From assembly GCA_964609245.1 (NCBI GenBank), contig CAZSSB010000004.1:62001-126000 (forward strand): DNA of 64,000 bases, in the 5' to 3' direction. Shown piece by piece: positions 25,085 through 38,850 of this stretch (the first letter of the stretch is position 1; every line of letters starts with the position of its first letter). A program made the translations under genes and the position numbers. Origin of the DNA: JAFGCY01 sp964609245. GTDB lineage: Bacteria > 4484-113 > JAFGCY01. The notes under the pieces were generated by a model. The model was not told the DNA's origin, did not search any database, and saw nothing but the letters and a program-made list of their open reading frames with translations.

Positions 25085-28667
<3,583 letters not shown>

Positions 28668-28684
<17 letters not shown>

Positions 28685-31600
28685 CAACGGACCGACGGCT
28701 AATACGATCCAGAGCCTGCGTATCGGACTGGCGAGCCCCGAGAAAATCATCTCGTGGAGCCACGGCGAGGTCAAGAAGCCCGAGACGTTCAACTACCGCA
28801 CCTACAAGCCCGAGAAAGACGGGCTGTTCTGCGAGCGCATCTTCGGACCGGTCAAGGACTACGAGTGCGCTTGCGGTAAGTACAAGAAGAAGCGGTACAA
28901 GGGAATCGTCTGCGAGCGCTGCGGGGTGGAAGTCACCTCCAACCGCGTCAGGCGCGAGCGCCTGGGCCATATCCGGCTGGCGAGCCCGGTCGCGCACATC
29001 TGGTTCACCAAGTCGATTCCGAATCGCTTCTCCGCCCTCCTCGGTATCAGCGGTAAGGAGATCGAGAAGGTCATCTACTTCGTTTCCTGGCTGGTGATCG
29101 AGGTCGACACGGACTGGCGCACCAAGAAGGAATCTGACCTTGAAGCGCTGGTTCACGGTGAGCTTGAAGCACTGGCCACCGAGGAGCAGGAACTGCGGCG
29201 CCGCGAGACGATCAACGTCTTCCAGCTGGCGAAGTCCGGTGATCTCGATCCCGCGCGCAAGCGCGAAATCACGATGCTGGGAAAGGCCCTCGGTGACAAT
29301 CCACCCAGCGATTTCGAGGACAAGTACGACGAGAAGATCGAGGCGCTCAAGGACGGACTGCTTAAGCAGGAACTGCTCAAGCCGTACATGGTGGCCGAGA
29401 CACTGGTGGACGAGGAGACCGGCGAGGCGGTGGCACTCCCCCGTGACCGATTCAACTTCGCGATCCTCAGCAAGGCGATCTACCTGGGACGCTACGACCT
29501 GATCGTCGAGAACGTCGAGATGGAGATTGAGGCCGCCAAGCGTATCGAGGAGATCGCGGAGATCAACCGCTCATTGATTCGCGCCCTCGACCTCGTCAAG
29601 CGCATTCAGCCTCTGGATCGGCTTAGCGATCAGGAGCATGAGGACTACAACGCCCTGCGCATGCTCTGCCTGATGCGGGACATGGGCGACCTCGACGAGC
29701 ATTTCCGCATCGGTATCGGGGCCCAGGCCGTCCAGCAGACCCTGCGCGGCCTGGATCTGCCTCAACTGGAGAAGGATCTCGTTACCGAGATGGATGGCGC
29801 TACGGCCCAGAAGAAACAGAAGATCATCAAGCGCTTGAAAGTCGTCCGCGCGTTCATCACAAGCCACAACCGGCCTGAATGGATGATCCTGACGGTTCTG
29901 CCCGTGCTGCCGCCGGAACTCAGGCCGATGGTCGAGCTGGAGGGAGGTCGCTTCGCCAGCTCGGATCTTAACGACCTTTACAGACGGGTGATCAACCGCA
30001 ATAACCGCCTCAAGAAGCTGATCGACATTCGTGCCCCTGAGAGCATTCTGCGCAACGAGCGGCGGATGCTTCAGGAGGCGGTTGACGCTCTGGTGGACAA
30101 CGGCCGCAAGGGCCGGGCAGCAGTGAACGTCAACAATCGGGCCCTCAAGTCGCTCAGTGACATGCTGAAAGGCAAGCAAGGGCGGTTCCGCCAGAACCTG
30201 CTGGGCAAGCGCGTCGACTACTCTGGCCGAAGCGTCATCGTGGTCGGCCCTCGGCTGCGGCTGCATCAGTGCGGCTTGCCGAAGTACATGGCGCTCGAGC
30301 TGTTCAAGCCATTCGTCCTGAACAAGCTGATCAACCCCGACGACCCCAATCAGAACATCGCACAGGCGCGCCGGACCCTGGAGCGCGCGGAAGACCCACG
30401 GGTCTGGGATGCGCTTGAGGAAATCACCCGCAACCACCCGGTGTTGCTCAACCGCGCTCCGACCCTCCACCGGCTGTCGATTCAGGCGTTCGAGCCGGTG
30501 CTGATCGAGGGCAAGGCGATTCAGCTGCACCCGCTGGTCTGCGCAGCCTACAACGCTGACTTCGATGGCGACCAGATGGCGGTGCACGTGCCGCTGTCCA
30601 CGGCGGCGCAGGCCGAGGCCAGGCTGCTGATGCTGTCGGCCAACAACTTGCTGCTACCTGCCGACGGCAAACCGATCATCTCGCCAACCCATGACGTGGT
30701 CCTCGGCGTCTACTACATGACGCAGATCATCGGCGAGACAGACGAGCCCGAGAAGCTGCCCGCGTTCAAGTCCATCAACGATGCGCTGCTGGCATACGCG
30801 AGCGGTCACATTACCCTGCAGCAGCCCGTGCGCGTCATCATCGACTATCCGGCGATCCAGTCCGCCGACTTCGCGGAGCAGCCGCAGCTTTCTGACCGTC
30901 TGCAAGTGACCTGCTCCGGGCAGATGATATTCAACGATGCTATCCGAGAAGTGATGCGCGAGTGCTTCGAGGATCCCGCCGATTACCCGCTGCCCTACAT
31001 CAATACCAGCATCGACAAGGGGGCGTTGTCGTCGATCATCAGCCAGGCCTATCAGGTCGGGGGGCAGAACTTCACTGTGATGCTCGCCGATGCCCTCAAG
31101 GACCTCGGCTTCGAAATGGCCACGCAGTCCGGTCAGACGATTTCTGCTTCCGACATTCTCGTGCCGGCGGAGAAATCCACCATCCTGGAGACCGCCGAGA
31201 AGGAAGCCGACGACATCTGGTCCAAATACAAGAAGCGGGTGATTACCGAGACCGAGAAGGACATGGCCGTTACGCGCATCTGGGATCAGGCGACGAAGGA
31301 CCTGACCAAGTCGATGCGCGACAACTTCCCGCCGCTCAACAGCGTGTACATGATGGCTACTTCTGGTGCGCGCGGCAAGATGGACCAGGTCCGTCAGTTG
31401 GCGGCGATGCGGGGCTTGCTGGTCGGGCCTTCCGGACGCGTCCTGGATTTCCCAATCAAGTCGAACTTCCGGGAGGGCCTGTCGGTCTTCGAATACTTCA
31501 TCTCCACGCACGGCGGACGCAAGGGCTTGGTCGACACCGCGCTCAAGACCGCGGACTCGGGCTACTTGACTCGCCGGCTGATTGACGTGGCCCTCGACGT

Positions 31601-32987
31601 CTCCGTAACGGAGCACGATTGCGGGACAACCGATGGCATTGACGTCGATCTCAGTGCGGCTGACACCATGAAGAAGGTCAAGAAGGCGCTGCTGGGCCGC
31701 ACCGTGGCTCAGGACGTGTTCGATGACGAGTCGGGGGAGAAGGTTCTCACCGCCGGCGACGAGATCGACAGCCGAGCTGCCGAGGCAGTTTTCAATCTCG
31801 GGCTCCAGCAGATCAAGGTGCGCAGCGTGCTGACCTGCCGCACTCTGGGCGGCGTCTGTGCGCACTGTTACGGCTGGGATCTCGCCAGCGGTCAGTTGGC
31901 GCAAGTAGGCGATCCGATCGGAGTGGTCGCCGCACAGTCAATCGGCGAGCCCGGCACCCAGCTGACGATGCGTACCTTCCACACGGGCGGCATCAAGGGT
32001 CGCGACATCACCCAGGGTCTGCCGTTTGTCGAGACGCTGTTCGAGGTGCGCGGTGTCAAGAACCCGTCGATCCTGGCGGAGCAGGATGGCGTGGTGCAGG
32101 ACATCACCGAGATGGTGTACGAGCGTGTGACAATTCAGAGCCTCGATGGTGAGAAGGAGAAGACCTTCGAGGTCATACACGCTTATGACGAGCGGCTGCG
32201 CATCCACTTCCGCAGCCACGTGGCCAAGGAAGATCCCCTCGATGAGGCCGAGACGATCTTCGTCGACTTCCCCGGCGTGGTGACTCAGCTGTTCACCGAT
32301 TCGCATAAGACATTCTGGCGCATTCGCGTCCGCCATGAGGATGGCACGGAGAGCGAGTACGAGACACCCCACGAGAACAGCGCCCCGCTGGTCGTGGTGG
32401 GTCAGCGTATTCGCCGCGGCGATCAGCTCTGCGAGGGCGATCTGGACCTGCGCAAGTACCACCAACTACTCGGCGATCTCGCCACGCAGCTCTACATCAC
32501 CAACAAGATCCAGGAGATCTACGAAAGCCAGAACGTCAACACCAACTCCAAGCACATCGAGATTGTCGCCAAGCAGATGATCCGCTTCGTTGAGATCACC
32601 GATCCTGCCGACGAAGACGACTTCTACGAGGGTGATCTGGTTGACCGCACCTACTTCACACAGCTCTGTGAGACCCGTGAAGCAGAGGGCAAGCAGTGCC
32701 CGGTCGGCAAGAGCCTGCTGCAGGGCATTTCCAAGAGCTCGCTGTCGACGGAGAGCTTCCTGGCGGCCGCGTCTTTCCAGGAGACTACGCGTGTTCTCAC
32801 CGAGGCGGCGATCGAAGGCAAGGTGGACAACCTTCGCGGGCTCAAAGAGAACGTGATTATCGGTGGTCTGATCCCGGTCGGCACCGGTCGCCTGGCAACG
32901 GTTATCGAGGAGAAGGCTGCCGATATCGTGTTTGGCGACCTGGCAGAAGAGGCCGCCGAGGACAAGCCCGCCGAGACGATCTTCTAG
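28668..32987 (+). CDS. rpoC: RNA polymerase beta' subunit
   Basis: 1439 residues from the ATG at 28668. AGGAG abuts that ATG, whereas a TTG at 28677 lies 9 nt after it and may be the real start. The zinc site 'CACGKYKKKRYKGIVCERCG' is near residues 64-83, and the catalytic Mg motif 'NADFDGDQM' is near residue 628. The trigger loop region and the C-terminal 'QEIYESQNVNTNSKHIE' are complete. No intein and no large insertion are evident. Confidence 0.98.
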
Positions 32988-33049
32988 GCACAGCGGGCTT
33001 CCCGGCAACAGCGGTGGAGGTGGCAACCGGCGCGCCCCGAGCGTGGTCG

Positions 33050-33055
33050 TATAAT
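33050..33055 (+). promoter_or_regulatory. -10 box for a leaderless kinase mRNA
   Basis: TATAAT ends 8 nt before the GTG start of the kinase gene. A transcript starting 6-8 nt downstream would begin at or just before the GTG. No Shine-Dalgarno site lies in between. Confidence 0.6.
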
Positions 33056-33063
33056 CCCAGACG

Positions 33064-34314
33064 GTGAAACCGGATATCATCAGCGGCTATCGCGTGCTCT
33101 CCGAGCTCGGCAAGGGCTCGATGGGGGTCGTCTACGAGGCGGTACCGGAGGCCGGCGGCAAGCCGATCGCGATCAAGGTCTTCTATCCTGACACCAAGCT
33201 AACGCCCGACGAGACATCCGTCCTGCGTGAGCGGTTCGAGCGGGAGGGCGGCGCGCTGGCCCAGCTCCAGCACGAGAACGTGGTGCGGGTCATCGAGGTC
33301 GGCGCCACCGGTGACCTGGAATTCATTGCGATGGAGAAGCTGGAGGGCTTCAATATCAAGGAACTCCTGGCCCTCGGCACGCGCTTCACGCTGGCCGAGA
33401 CCTTCGACCTCATGCTCCAACTGCTCGCCGGTCTGGCTGCTTGTCACCGCTCCGGACTTGTGCATCGCGATGTGAAGCCCGCCAATGTGGTTCGGGATCC
33501 GCAGGGAGTCGTCAAGCTGGCAGACTTCGGTATCGCGCGCATCATCACCGATGAGACGCTCTCGCGGGCTGGCACCATCGTCGGCACGCCCAACTATATG
33601 AGTCCTGAGCAGATCCGCGGCGAGGATGTCGATCCCCGCTCGGACCTTTTCTCGGCGGGTGTGCTGCTCTACGAACTGCTGACCGGCAAGAAGCCCTTCG
33701 ATGCGCCTGATGTGACGGCGATCATGTACAACGTCACCAACGTGCATCCGCCCTCTCCGCTGTTTCACAACGCAGCGCTACCCCCGGAGATCGAGCAGAT
33801 CGCATTCCGTGCCCTTGCCAAGGATCCAGCTCAGCGATACGCGACCGCCGATGAGTTCGCCGAGGATCTACGCCGGCTGGAACGGGACCTCCACTACCGC
33901 GAGGACTCCCAGACCTTCCTTGAGGCACTCCCCGCGATCCCCGACACCGACGCCGGGTCCGCCCCGCTGGCTGCTCCCCATGTCGGCCAGACGGTTGCTC
34001 CCCCGGATGCGGGCTCTGCACCGGCTGCGGACCCCAATGGCTGGTCGCTGACAGGCGGCGGCGGAATCGCACCGGGGACAGCCTACTGCGTGGACTGCGG
34101 AATGAAGAACGACGCGAGCAGCGACTTCTGCGTGCGCTGCATGCGTCCATTGCTCAAGCGTGACATCGTGAACCAACTCGCCGCCGAACAGGCCCGGCGG
34201 ATCCATCGTGTCGGCCGCGGCGACTACCTTTTCCTGACCTGCCTCAGCGCCGTGATCGTTGCGGTAGTGATCCTGATCCTCTATCTCTTCTTCCGCGGCG
34301 TCACGCCGCCCTAG
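33064..34314 (+). CDS. Ser/Thr protein kinase with zinc ribbon and C-terminal membrane anchor
   Basis: 416 residues. Hanks-type kinase at about 9-265: glycine loop 'GKGSMGVVYE', Lys in 'AIKVF', catalytic 'HRDVKPANV', 'DFGIAR' and 'GTPNYMSPEQIRG'. A Pro/Ala linker leads to a short zinc ribbon (C-V-D-C ... C-V-R-C, about 341-361) and one C-terminal transmembrane helix (about 385-408), so the kinase faces the cytoplasm as a tail-anchored protein. No extracellular sensor is present; the zinc ribbon may sense or dimerise. It starts 76 bp after rpoC with its own promoter and converges on the next gene with a shared CTAG stop. Confidence 0.92.
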   Translation: MKPDIISGYRVLSELGKGSMGVVYEAVPEAGGKPIAIKVFYPDTKLTPDETSVLRERFEREGGALAQLQHENVVRVIEVGATGDLEFIAMEKLEGFNIKELLALGTRFTLAETFDLMLQLLAGLAACHRSGLVHRDVKPANVVRDPQGVVKLADFGIARIITDETLSRAGTIVGTPNYMSPEQIRGEDVDPRSDLFSAGVLLYELLTGKKPFDAPDVTAIMYNVTNVHPPSPLFHNAALPPEIEQIAFRALAKDPAQRYATADEFAEDLRRLERDLHYREDSQTFLEALPAIPDTDAGSAPLAAPHVGQTVAPPDAGSAPAADPNGWSLTGGGGIAPGTAYCVDCGMKNDASSDFCVRCMRPLLKRDIVNQLAAEQARRIHRVGRGDYLFLTCLSAVIVAVVILILYLFFRGVTPP

Positions 34315-34982
34315 GACTCCTCCTCCGTCGGCCGCGCGCCGCTGGTGCCCCGCTCCAGTTCCTCAATCCGCGTCCGCAACTCCGCCGGCAAGCGTGCATC
34401 AAGCTCTTCCAGCGGGTCGGACCCGGCCTCTTCGTAGGCCTGCACCACGGCCTCCGCCAGGTCGGCTTCCGCAGACAGTGGACTGTCTACCGCCGGCGCA
34501 GCGCCCGCCCCGCTGCGCAGCAACTCGTTCAGCTTCCGCTGCGTATCCTCCAGGCGCGCCACCTCTGCCGGTCCGCCGAGACCAGGCTCCGCCTTCGCGC
34601 GCTCGACCTGACGCCGCAGGTACTTGCTGTACTCCACCAGTGTGAACCGCTCATTTCGATTCAGCAGTCTCTGGTAAGCGCCGATCTCGGCTCGGCGGTT
34701 GGCCCACCTCGCAAGGCCGGTCAGTAAGAAGAACGAGGCGATCCAGCCGGGCCAGCTGCAGATCAGGAAGTGCAGCCACTCCGGCAGGTAGGGACGCAGC
34801 ACATCCACCCCGAACAACCCAAATGCAGAGAAGTACACCACCCACAGCAGCAGTGGCACAGCAGTCGGAATGCGGAATGCCCCCCAGCTCTCGCGCTCCT
34901 TCCGCTTGGGACGCTGCCGCTTGCCCGCGGCCGATAGCCGCCACCTGAGATCAGCAGTCAACCTGTTGACGATGTCGCTCAT
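34311..34982 (-). CDS. Two-span membrane protein with coiled-coil tail, unknown
   Basis: 223 residues from the ATG at 34982, which overlaps the stop of the upstream gene (ATGA). A basic N-terminus ('KRQRPKRKER') precedes two membrane helices (about 42-60 and 70-90). A cytoplasmic helical region with heptad character follows (about 100-165), then an acidic tail ending 'ARLPAELRTRIEELERG'. No family is recognised. Its final codons overlap the kinase stop on the other strand. Inference only: it may be a partner or substrate of the kinase. Confidence 0.65.
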   Translation of the reverse strand: MSDIVNRLTADLRWRLSAAGKRQRPKRKERESWGAFRIPTAVPLLLWVVYFSAFGLFGVDVLRPYLPEWLHFLICSWPGWIASFFLLTGLARWANRRAEIGAYQRLLNRNERFTLVEYSKYLRRQVERAKAEPGLGGPAEVARLEDTQRKLNELLRSGAGAAPAVDSPLSAEADLAEAVVQAYEEAGSDPLEELDARLPAELRTRIEELERGTSGARPTEEES

Positions 34983-35995
34983 CGGCCCATCTTCCAAGTT
35001 GGCGGATAGGGCCCGCCTTCCAGCCAGGCGGCCAGCTCATCGCGATAGGTTCTGACGAGCTCAAATGCCTGCCGCCGGCCGCGGTTGAACTGCTCGACGT
35101 CTCCCACGCCCGTGAACGTTGGCGGGACCTCAATGACGGAGTCAAAGCCATACTTCCGCCCTTGGTACTCCGCCACGTAGGCGTAGCCGATGCCACTGTG
35201 GTTGAGATAATCCACCGGGTTCGCCTGGATAACCTCACGCGTCTCGATGACCCAGTCCAGCCAGGCCTTCTCCTGCGCGAAGTAGTCCTCGTATCCGTCC
35301 GGACTGGCGATGTAACGTCCGCTTGCCGGATCCAATGACCGCACTGCATGATAGAAGAAGCCACCCCAAGTTCCGTCCAGATTCCGGCTGGTGATCAACT
35401 CATAGAGCCCGTCGTTGTCCAAATCCTGCGCGTCGAACCAGCCGTAGAGCGTCAGCGCACCCGCGGTGTCGAGGTCGCGGACACGCCCATCCGAGCCGAT
35501 CACCAGCCCGACGACCTGGGCATCCTGCTCGTCCGTTGCCAGCGAGCATACACATACCAGATCCGCATCGACACTCTTGGCGGTCGGCCAGATACAGACC
35601 CGATTCAGCCGGGCGCCTGCGGTCTGGCCCGGCAATGTGGCGTTAGCCGGCTCACCATCGCCGACTTTGCAGGCCAGGTGTTCCAGCATCGGGCCACCCG
35701 GGGCCGCTCCTCGCGCGGTTGAATTGGCAACCGCCAGCCAGCAGCCGAGCTCGCTCTTGGGCCAGTTCAGCGCCAGGATGTCCATCTCGACCGTCGTCGA
35801 GGGCAGGACCGTGGCGAGGCTGAACGCGGCCTGGTCCGACATGGTCGCCAGGCGCGGCTTCAGCCACGGGTGCACCGCCAGGGTGAAGGGCAGCCCCTCG
35901 ATCTCCAGCAGCGGCTCGCTGGCGCTGGCACTGGCCACCAGCAGCATTGTCAGCGCGAGCGCCACGATGGCTAATCTATAATGTTGGTACTGCAA
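34979..35995 (-). CDS. Exported protein with an FG-GAP-like calcium motif, unknown
   Basis: 338 residues from a TTG (35995). The signal peptide is residues about 8-26 ('VALALTMLLVASASA'). Pairs of Cys suggest disulfides. Mid-protein 'FDAQDLDNDGLYELITSRN' resembles the D-x-D-x-D-G-x-x-E loop of FG-GAP/VCBS repeats that bind calcium. The C-terminal third is aromatic-rich ('EDYFAQEKAWLDWVIETRE'). A TAAAAT box lies 9 nt upstream of the TTG with no clear Shine-Dalgarno site. It is coupled to the downstream membrane protein gene. Confidence 0.65.
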   Translation of the reverse strand: MQYQHYRLAIVALALTMLLVASASASEPLLEIEGLPFTLAVHPWLKPRLATMSDQAAFSLATVLPSTTVEMDILALNWPKSELGCWLAVANSTARGAAPGGPMLEHLACKVGDGEPANATLPGQTAGARLNRVCIWPTAKSVDADLVCVCSLATDEQDAQVVGLVIGSDGRVRDLDTAGALTLYGWFDAQDLDNDGLYELITSRNLDGTWGGFFYHAVRSLDPASGRYIASPDGYEDYFAQEKAWLDWVIETREVIQANPVDYLNHSGIGYAYVAEYQGRKYGFDSVIEVPPTFTGVGDVEQFNRGRRQAFELVRTYRDELAAWLEGGPYPPTWKMGR

Positions 35996-36025
35996 AGCGC
36001 AGTGATTTTACTACGGGGGTAGGAT

Positions 36026-37096
36026 GTGTCTAAGCGCAGAGTGGTAAGTCGCCGTACCGTCAAGCGGCGGGTTGTTGGATCGGCCAATCCGATCGCCAAG
36101 TGGGGACGAGACAGCAAGACGACCTGCTTCGACTCGATCGGCGGCTTCTTCGTCGGGCTGCTGCTGTTCTTTGTTACGTTCGCCCTGCCCTTCTGCGCCG
36201 CTCGCACGGAGAAGGACAGCAAGGACGTTGCCGAGCTGGAAGTGATTCCCGTGGCTCAGGCGCAGGCCATCGACGGCAAGGCGCTGGTGCAGGGCGAGCT
36301 GACCGCCGCCTCGCAGATCACGCCGCCAATCGAGGACCCGGAGCGCTCGATTCTGGCCTACCGCTACGCGCTCGAGCGCTACGAACCCCACGAGGAGACG
36401 CGCACCGAGACCCGCACCGAGATCGAGGGCGGCCAGGAGGTCGAGTACACGGACGAAATCACGGAAGAGGTCTGGGAGTGGGAAACCCTCGACAGCGAAT
36501 CGGACTGGGCTGAGGCAATGCTCGGCAGCATCAACGTCGATCTACAGAAGTGCACACACAACCTCGGCTGGAAGTCGCTATTCAGCGACAAGTACACCGA
36601 CGCGGACACCGGTTATGACATCCGTGAGACGGTGGAAGTGATCTATGCCGGCGACAACGTAATCCTCGCTGGCGAGTTTGCCGGGGGTCAGATAGTCGCT
36701 GACGCCGATTTCTATCGCCTGACCACCGGCACGAAAGATGAACTGGTCGGAGCAATGCACCAGGAGGAGGAGACCCAGCGCTGGGTGCTGATCGTGCTGT
36801 CGGTGATCCTGTGGGCGATCAGCTTCAACCTGATCGTCGGTCCCGCCTTTATTCTGCTCAACATCATCCCGATCAAGGCCATCGGCGCCGCCGCCCGCGG
36901 CATCTTCGGCCTGATCGCGCTGATCATGGCGGTCATCACCACCGCCGTGACCTACATCGTGATCGCCTACTGGTGGGTACTCGCGCTGCTGATGATCGTG
37001 CTCGCGGTAGTGCTGCTGGTGGTCGCCAACCGCAATCGCGAGGCCGAACCCGATCTCGATCTGCCCGAGGAGCCCGAGCAGGAGCCAATCGAGTAG
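36026..37096 (+). CDS. TMEM43-like membrane protein
   Basis: 356 residues from a GTG after GGGGGTAGG. A basic N-terminus precedes one membrane span (about 38-60). An extracytoplasmic domain (about 62-255) contains 'AIDGKALVQGELTAASQI' and 'SILAYRYALERYEP', the pattern shared by TMEM43 and GIDE domains, with an acidic 'EETRTETRTEIEGG' stretch. Four hydrophobic segments (about 258-350) end the protein, which matches TMEM43 topology better than GIDE, and no RING finger is present. TMEM43 relatives are common but uncharacterised in bacteria. Confidence 0.65.
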   Translation: MSKRRVVSRRTVKRRVVGSANPIAKWGRDSKTTCFDSIGGFFVGLLLFFVTFALPFCAARTEKDSKDVAELEVIPVAQAQAIDGKALVQGELTAASQITPPIEDPERSILAYRYALERYEPHEETRTETRTEIEGGQEVEYTDEITEEVWEWETLDSESDWAEAMLGSINVDLQKCTHNLGWKSLFSDKYTDADTGYDIRETVEVIYAGDNVILAGEFAGGQIVADADFYRLTTGTKDELVGAMHQEEETQRWVLIVLSVILWAISFNLIVGPAFILLNIIPIKAIGAAARGIFGLIALIMAVITTAVTYIVIAYWWVLALLMIVLAVVLLVVANRNREAEPDLDLPEEPEQEPIE

Positions 37097-37105
37097 CCGC
37101 GCGTC

Positions 37106-37855
37106 TTAGCCGTCGCCGCCGCTCAGCTCGATCTGCTCGATCTCGCAGTACTGCGCCCGCGTGTCCACCGTCACCTGCGCCAGCCGGGCGGCATCCAGCG
37201 CGTAGACGCGGTCTTGGCCATGTAGCTCGTCCCCCAGCGGATCAAAGACGTGGTTGCCGGCGCCGTCGAAGCGCTCAACACCGTTGTCGACGCCCGCTAC
37301 GCAGCTGCCCACGACGAAGCAGCCGTTCTCGATCGCCCGGGCGCGCAGCAGCGCCGCCCAGACATGATCTCGGCCCCAGGGCCACAGCGCCGGGTAGACC
37401 AGCAGGTTGATATCGTGATTCAGCTTGAGCGCCCGCGCCTGCTCGGGAAAGCGCACGTCGTTGCAGGTCGCCAGGCCGATGCGCCACTCCCCGTGCTTCA
37501 GGGCGACGTACCGTGATCCCGGCTGCCACAGCTGGTCCTCGTTGTTGGGCAGGAACAGGTGGATCTTGTCGTAGTGCGCGATTGCCTCGCCCGCGCGGTA
37601 CCAGTACTGGCGGTTCACGCCATCCTCCGAGATGGTGCCAAACAGGCACAGCAGCCCGGGTTGGGCGGCCGACAGTCGGGCGAACTCCTCGCGCAGCTGC
37701 GCGGCCTCGCCTTCGCCGTGGTACCCGGTCAGGAACTGCTCGGGGAACACCACCCAGTCGCATTCGGCCTCCGCGGCCGCCGCCACGTCACGCCGCATGG
37801 CCGTCACGTTGGCTGCCAGCTCACGAACGTAGAACCTCGGTAGATAGAGCCGCAT
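37106..37855 (-). CDS. Carbon-nitrogen hydrolase (nitrilase superfamily)
   Basis: 249 residues from the ATG at 37855. The catalytic Glu-Lys-Cys triad is visible: Glu in 'DWVVFPEQFLTGY', Lys in 'HYDKIHLFLPN' and Cys in 'IGLATCNDVRFPE'. The protein is cytoplasmic and near the usual 250-280 residues. Substrates of the family include omega-amides, N-carbamoyl compounds and nitriles; none can be assigned. A TACAAT box ends exactly 6 nt before the ATG and no Shine-Dalgarno site is present, so the mRNA is probably leaderless. Confidence 0.88.
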   Translation of the reverse strand: MRLYLPRFYVRELAANVTAMRRDVAAAAEAECDWVVFPEQFLTGYHGEGEAAQLREEFARLSAAQPGLLCLFGTISEDGVNRQYWYRAGEAIAHYDKIHLFLPNNEDQLWQPGSRYVALKHGEWRIGLATCNDVRFPEQARALKLNHDINLLVYPALWPWGRDHVWAALLRARAIENGCFVVGSCVAGVDNGVERFDGAGNHVFDPLGDELHGQDRVYALDAARLAQVTVDTRAQYCEIEQIELSGGDG

Positions 37856-37861
37856 GTATCG

Positions 37862-37867
37862 ATTGTA
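37862..37867 (-). promoter_or_regulatory. -10 box for a leaderless nitrilase mRNA
   Basis: TACAAT on the minus strand, 6 nt from the nitrilase ATG. The -35 region shows no good match. Confidence 0.5.
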
Positions 37868-37920
37868 CTCCCGTCGCCGGCTGGTACGGTCAGCGGGAAC
37901 ACCCGGGCTGCGCCGGTGGT

Positions 37921-37926
37921 TATAGT
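37921..37926 (+). promoter_or_regulatory. -10 box for the leaderless gene at 37934
   Basis: TATAGT ends 7 nt before the ATG at 37934. Together with the nitrilase box it forms a back-to-back pair of leaderless promoters within 78 bp. Confidence 0.5.
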
Positions 37927-37933
37927 AGTAGCG

Positions 37934-38812
37934 ATGGATGGGCGCGATACCTGGTGGTCCAGCTTCGAGCTGGCGATGCGGCAGCTGCTCGATCCGGACA
38001 ACCCGTTCATCCCCTGGCTGCTGATGTTCGATCTGGTGCTGTTGGTAGCCCACCTCACGATCGTCTACTGGGTTTATCGCGACGCCCTGGTCCGCTACAA
38101 CCGGGGCGCTCCCTGGGCGGTGCTGGCACTGCTGCTGCCCGTCGGCGGCTGGCTGTTCTACCTGCTTTATCGCCAGAGCCCGCTGGTGCAGTTCGACCGC
38201 ATCGAGGCCGAGCTGTTCGACGAGAGCGAGCACGAGTGGACGGACTACGATGCTTACCGCGCCAACCAGGGCTCCCCGCTGTTCGCCGAGATCAGCTCAT
38301 TCTGGCGCAAGCCCGAGGGCGAGGGCTACAGCCCGTGGGTCAAGCTTTCGCGCATGCGCGAGCTGCGCAAGACTCTGACGCCTGAACAGAAGCGCGAGCG
38401 CGCCGAGCAGCGCAAGCTGGATCGCGAAGAGAAGGCCAGCCAGCGCCGGCAGCGGCGGGAGGAGTTGAGGGAGCAGCGGCGGCGCCGGGCCCGCGACAAG
38501 AAGGAGCGCACCACGCTGACCGCCCGGCACGGCTTCACGTTTCGGATGAGCGACCGGGGCCAGCGCCGCCTGCAGCGCAAACTGGAGGTCCTCGAACGGC
38601 TGAAGCTGCTGCCGCGCGAGGACGCCGCGCTGGAGGAGTTGATCTATCAGATGGACTACGCCAAAGCCCTGGAGTCCGCGCGTGCCTCACTTGCTGTGGC
38701 GCAAGATGTCAATGACCAGCAGGGCGTGATTACCTACAAGGCGTACATCAAGCGCCTTACTCCGCTGCTCGCCGAATCCAGCGACCCCGCACCGCGCTCC
38801 CCCGACGCCTGA
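37934..38812 (+). CDS. Membrane protein with basic coiled coil, unknown
   Basis: 292 residues from the ATG at 37934; an upstream in-frame GTG (37916) lies before the -10 box and is unlikely. Two membrane helices (about 27-47 and 60-80; 'PVGGWLFYLLYRQSP' resembles the PLDc_N-type N-terminal segment). A very Arg/Lys/Glu-rich helical region follows (about 145-195), then a helical C-terminus ('QRRLQRKLEVLERLKLLP'). No catalytic motif is seen. The tail may bind nucleic acid or ribosomes, but that is a guess. Confidence 0.65.
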   Translation: MDGRDTWWSSFELAMRQLLDPDNPFIPWLLMFDLVLLVAHLTIVYWVYRDALVRYNRGAPWAVLALLLPVGGWLFYLLYRQSPLVQFDRIEAELFDESEHEWTDYDAYRANQGSPLFAEISSFWRKPEGEGYSPWVKLSRMRELRKTLTPEQKRERAEQRKLDREEKASQRRQRREELREQRRRRARDKKERTTLTARHGFTFRMSDRGQRRLQRKLEVLERLKLLPREDAALEELIYQMDYAKALESARASLAVAQDVNDQQGVITYKAYIKRLTPLLAESSDPAPRSPDA

Positions 38813-38850
38813 GCCGGGCCGTCCCCCCACCCCGTGCTAACATCCTCGCG

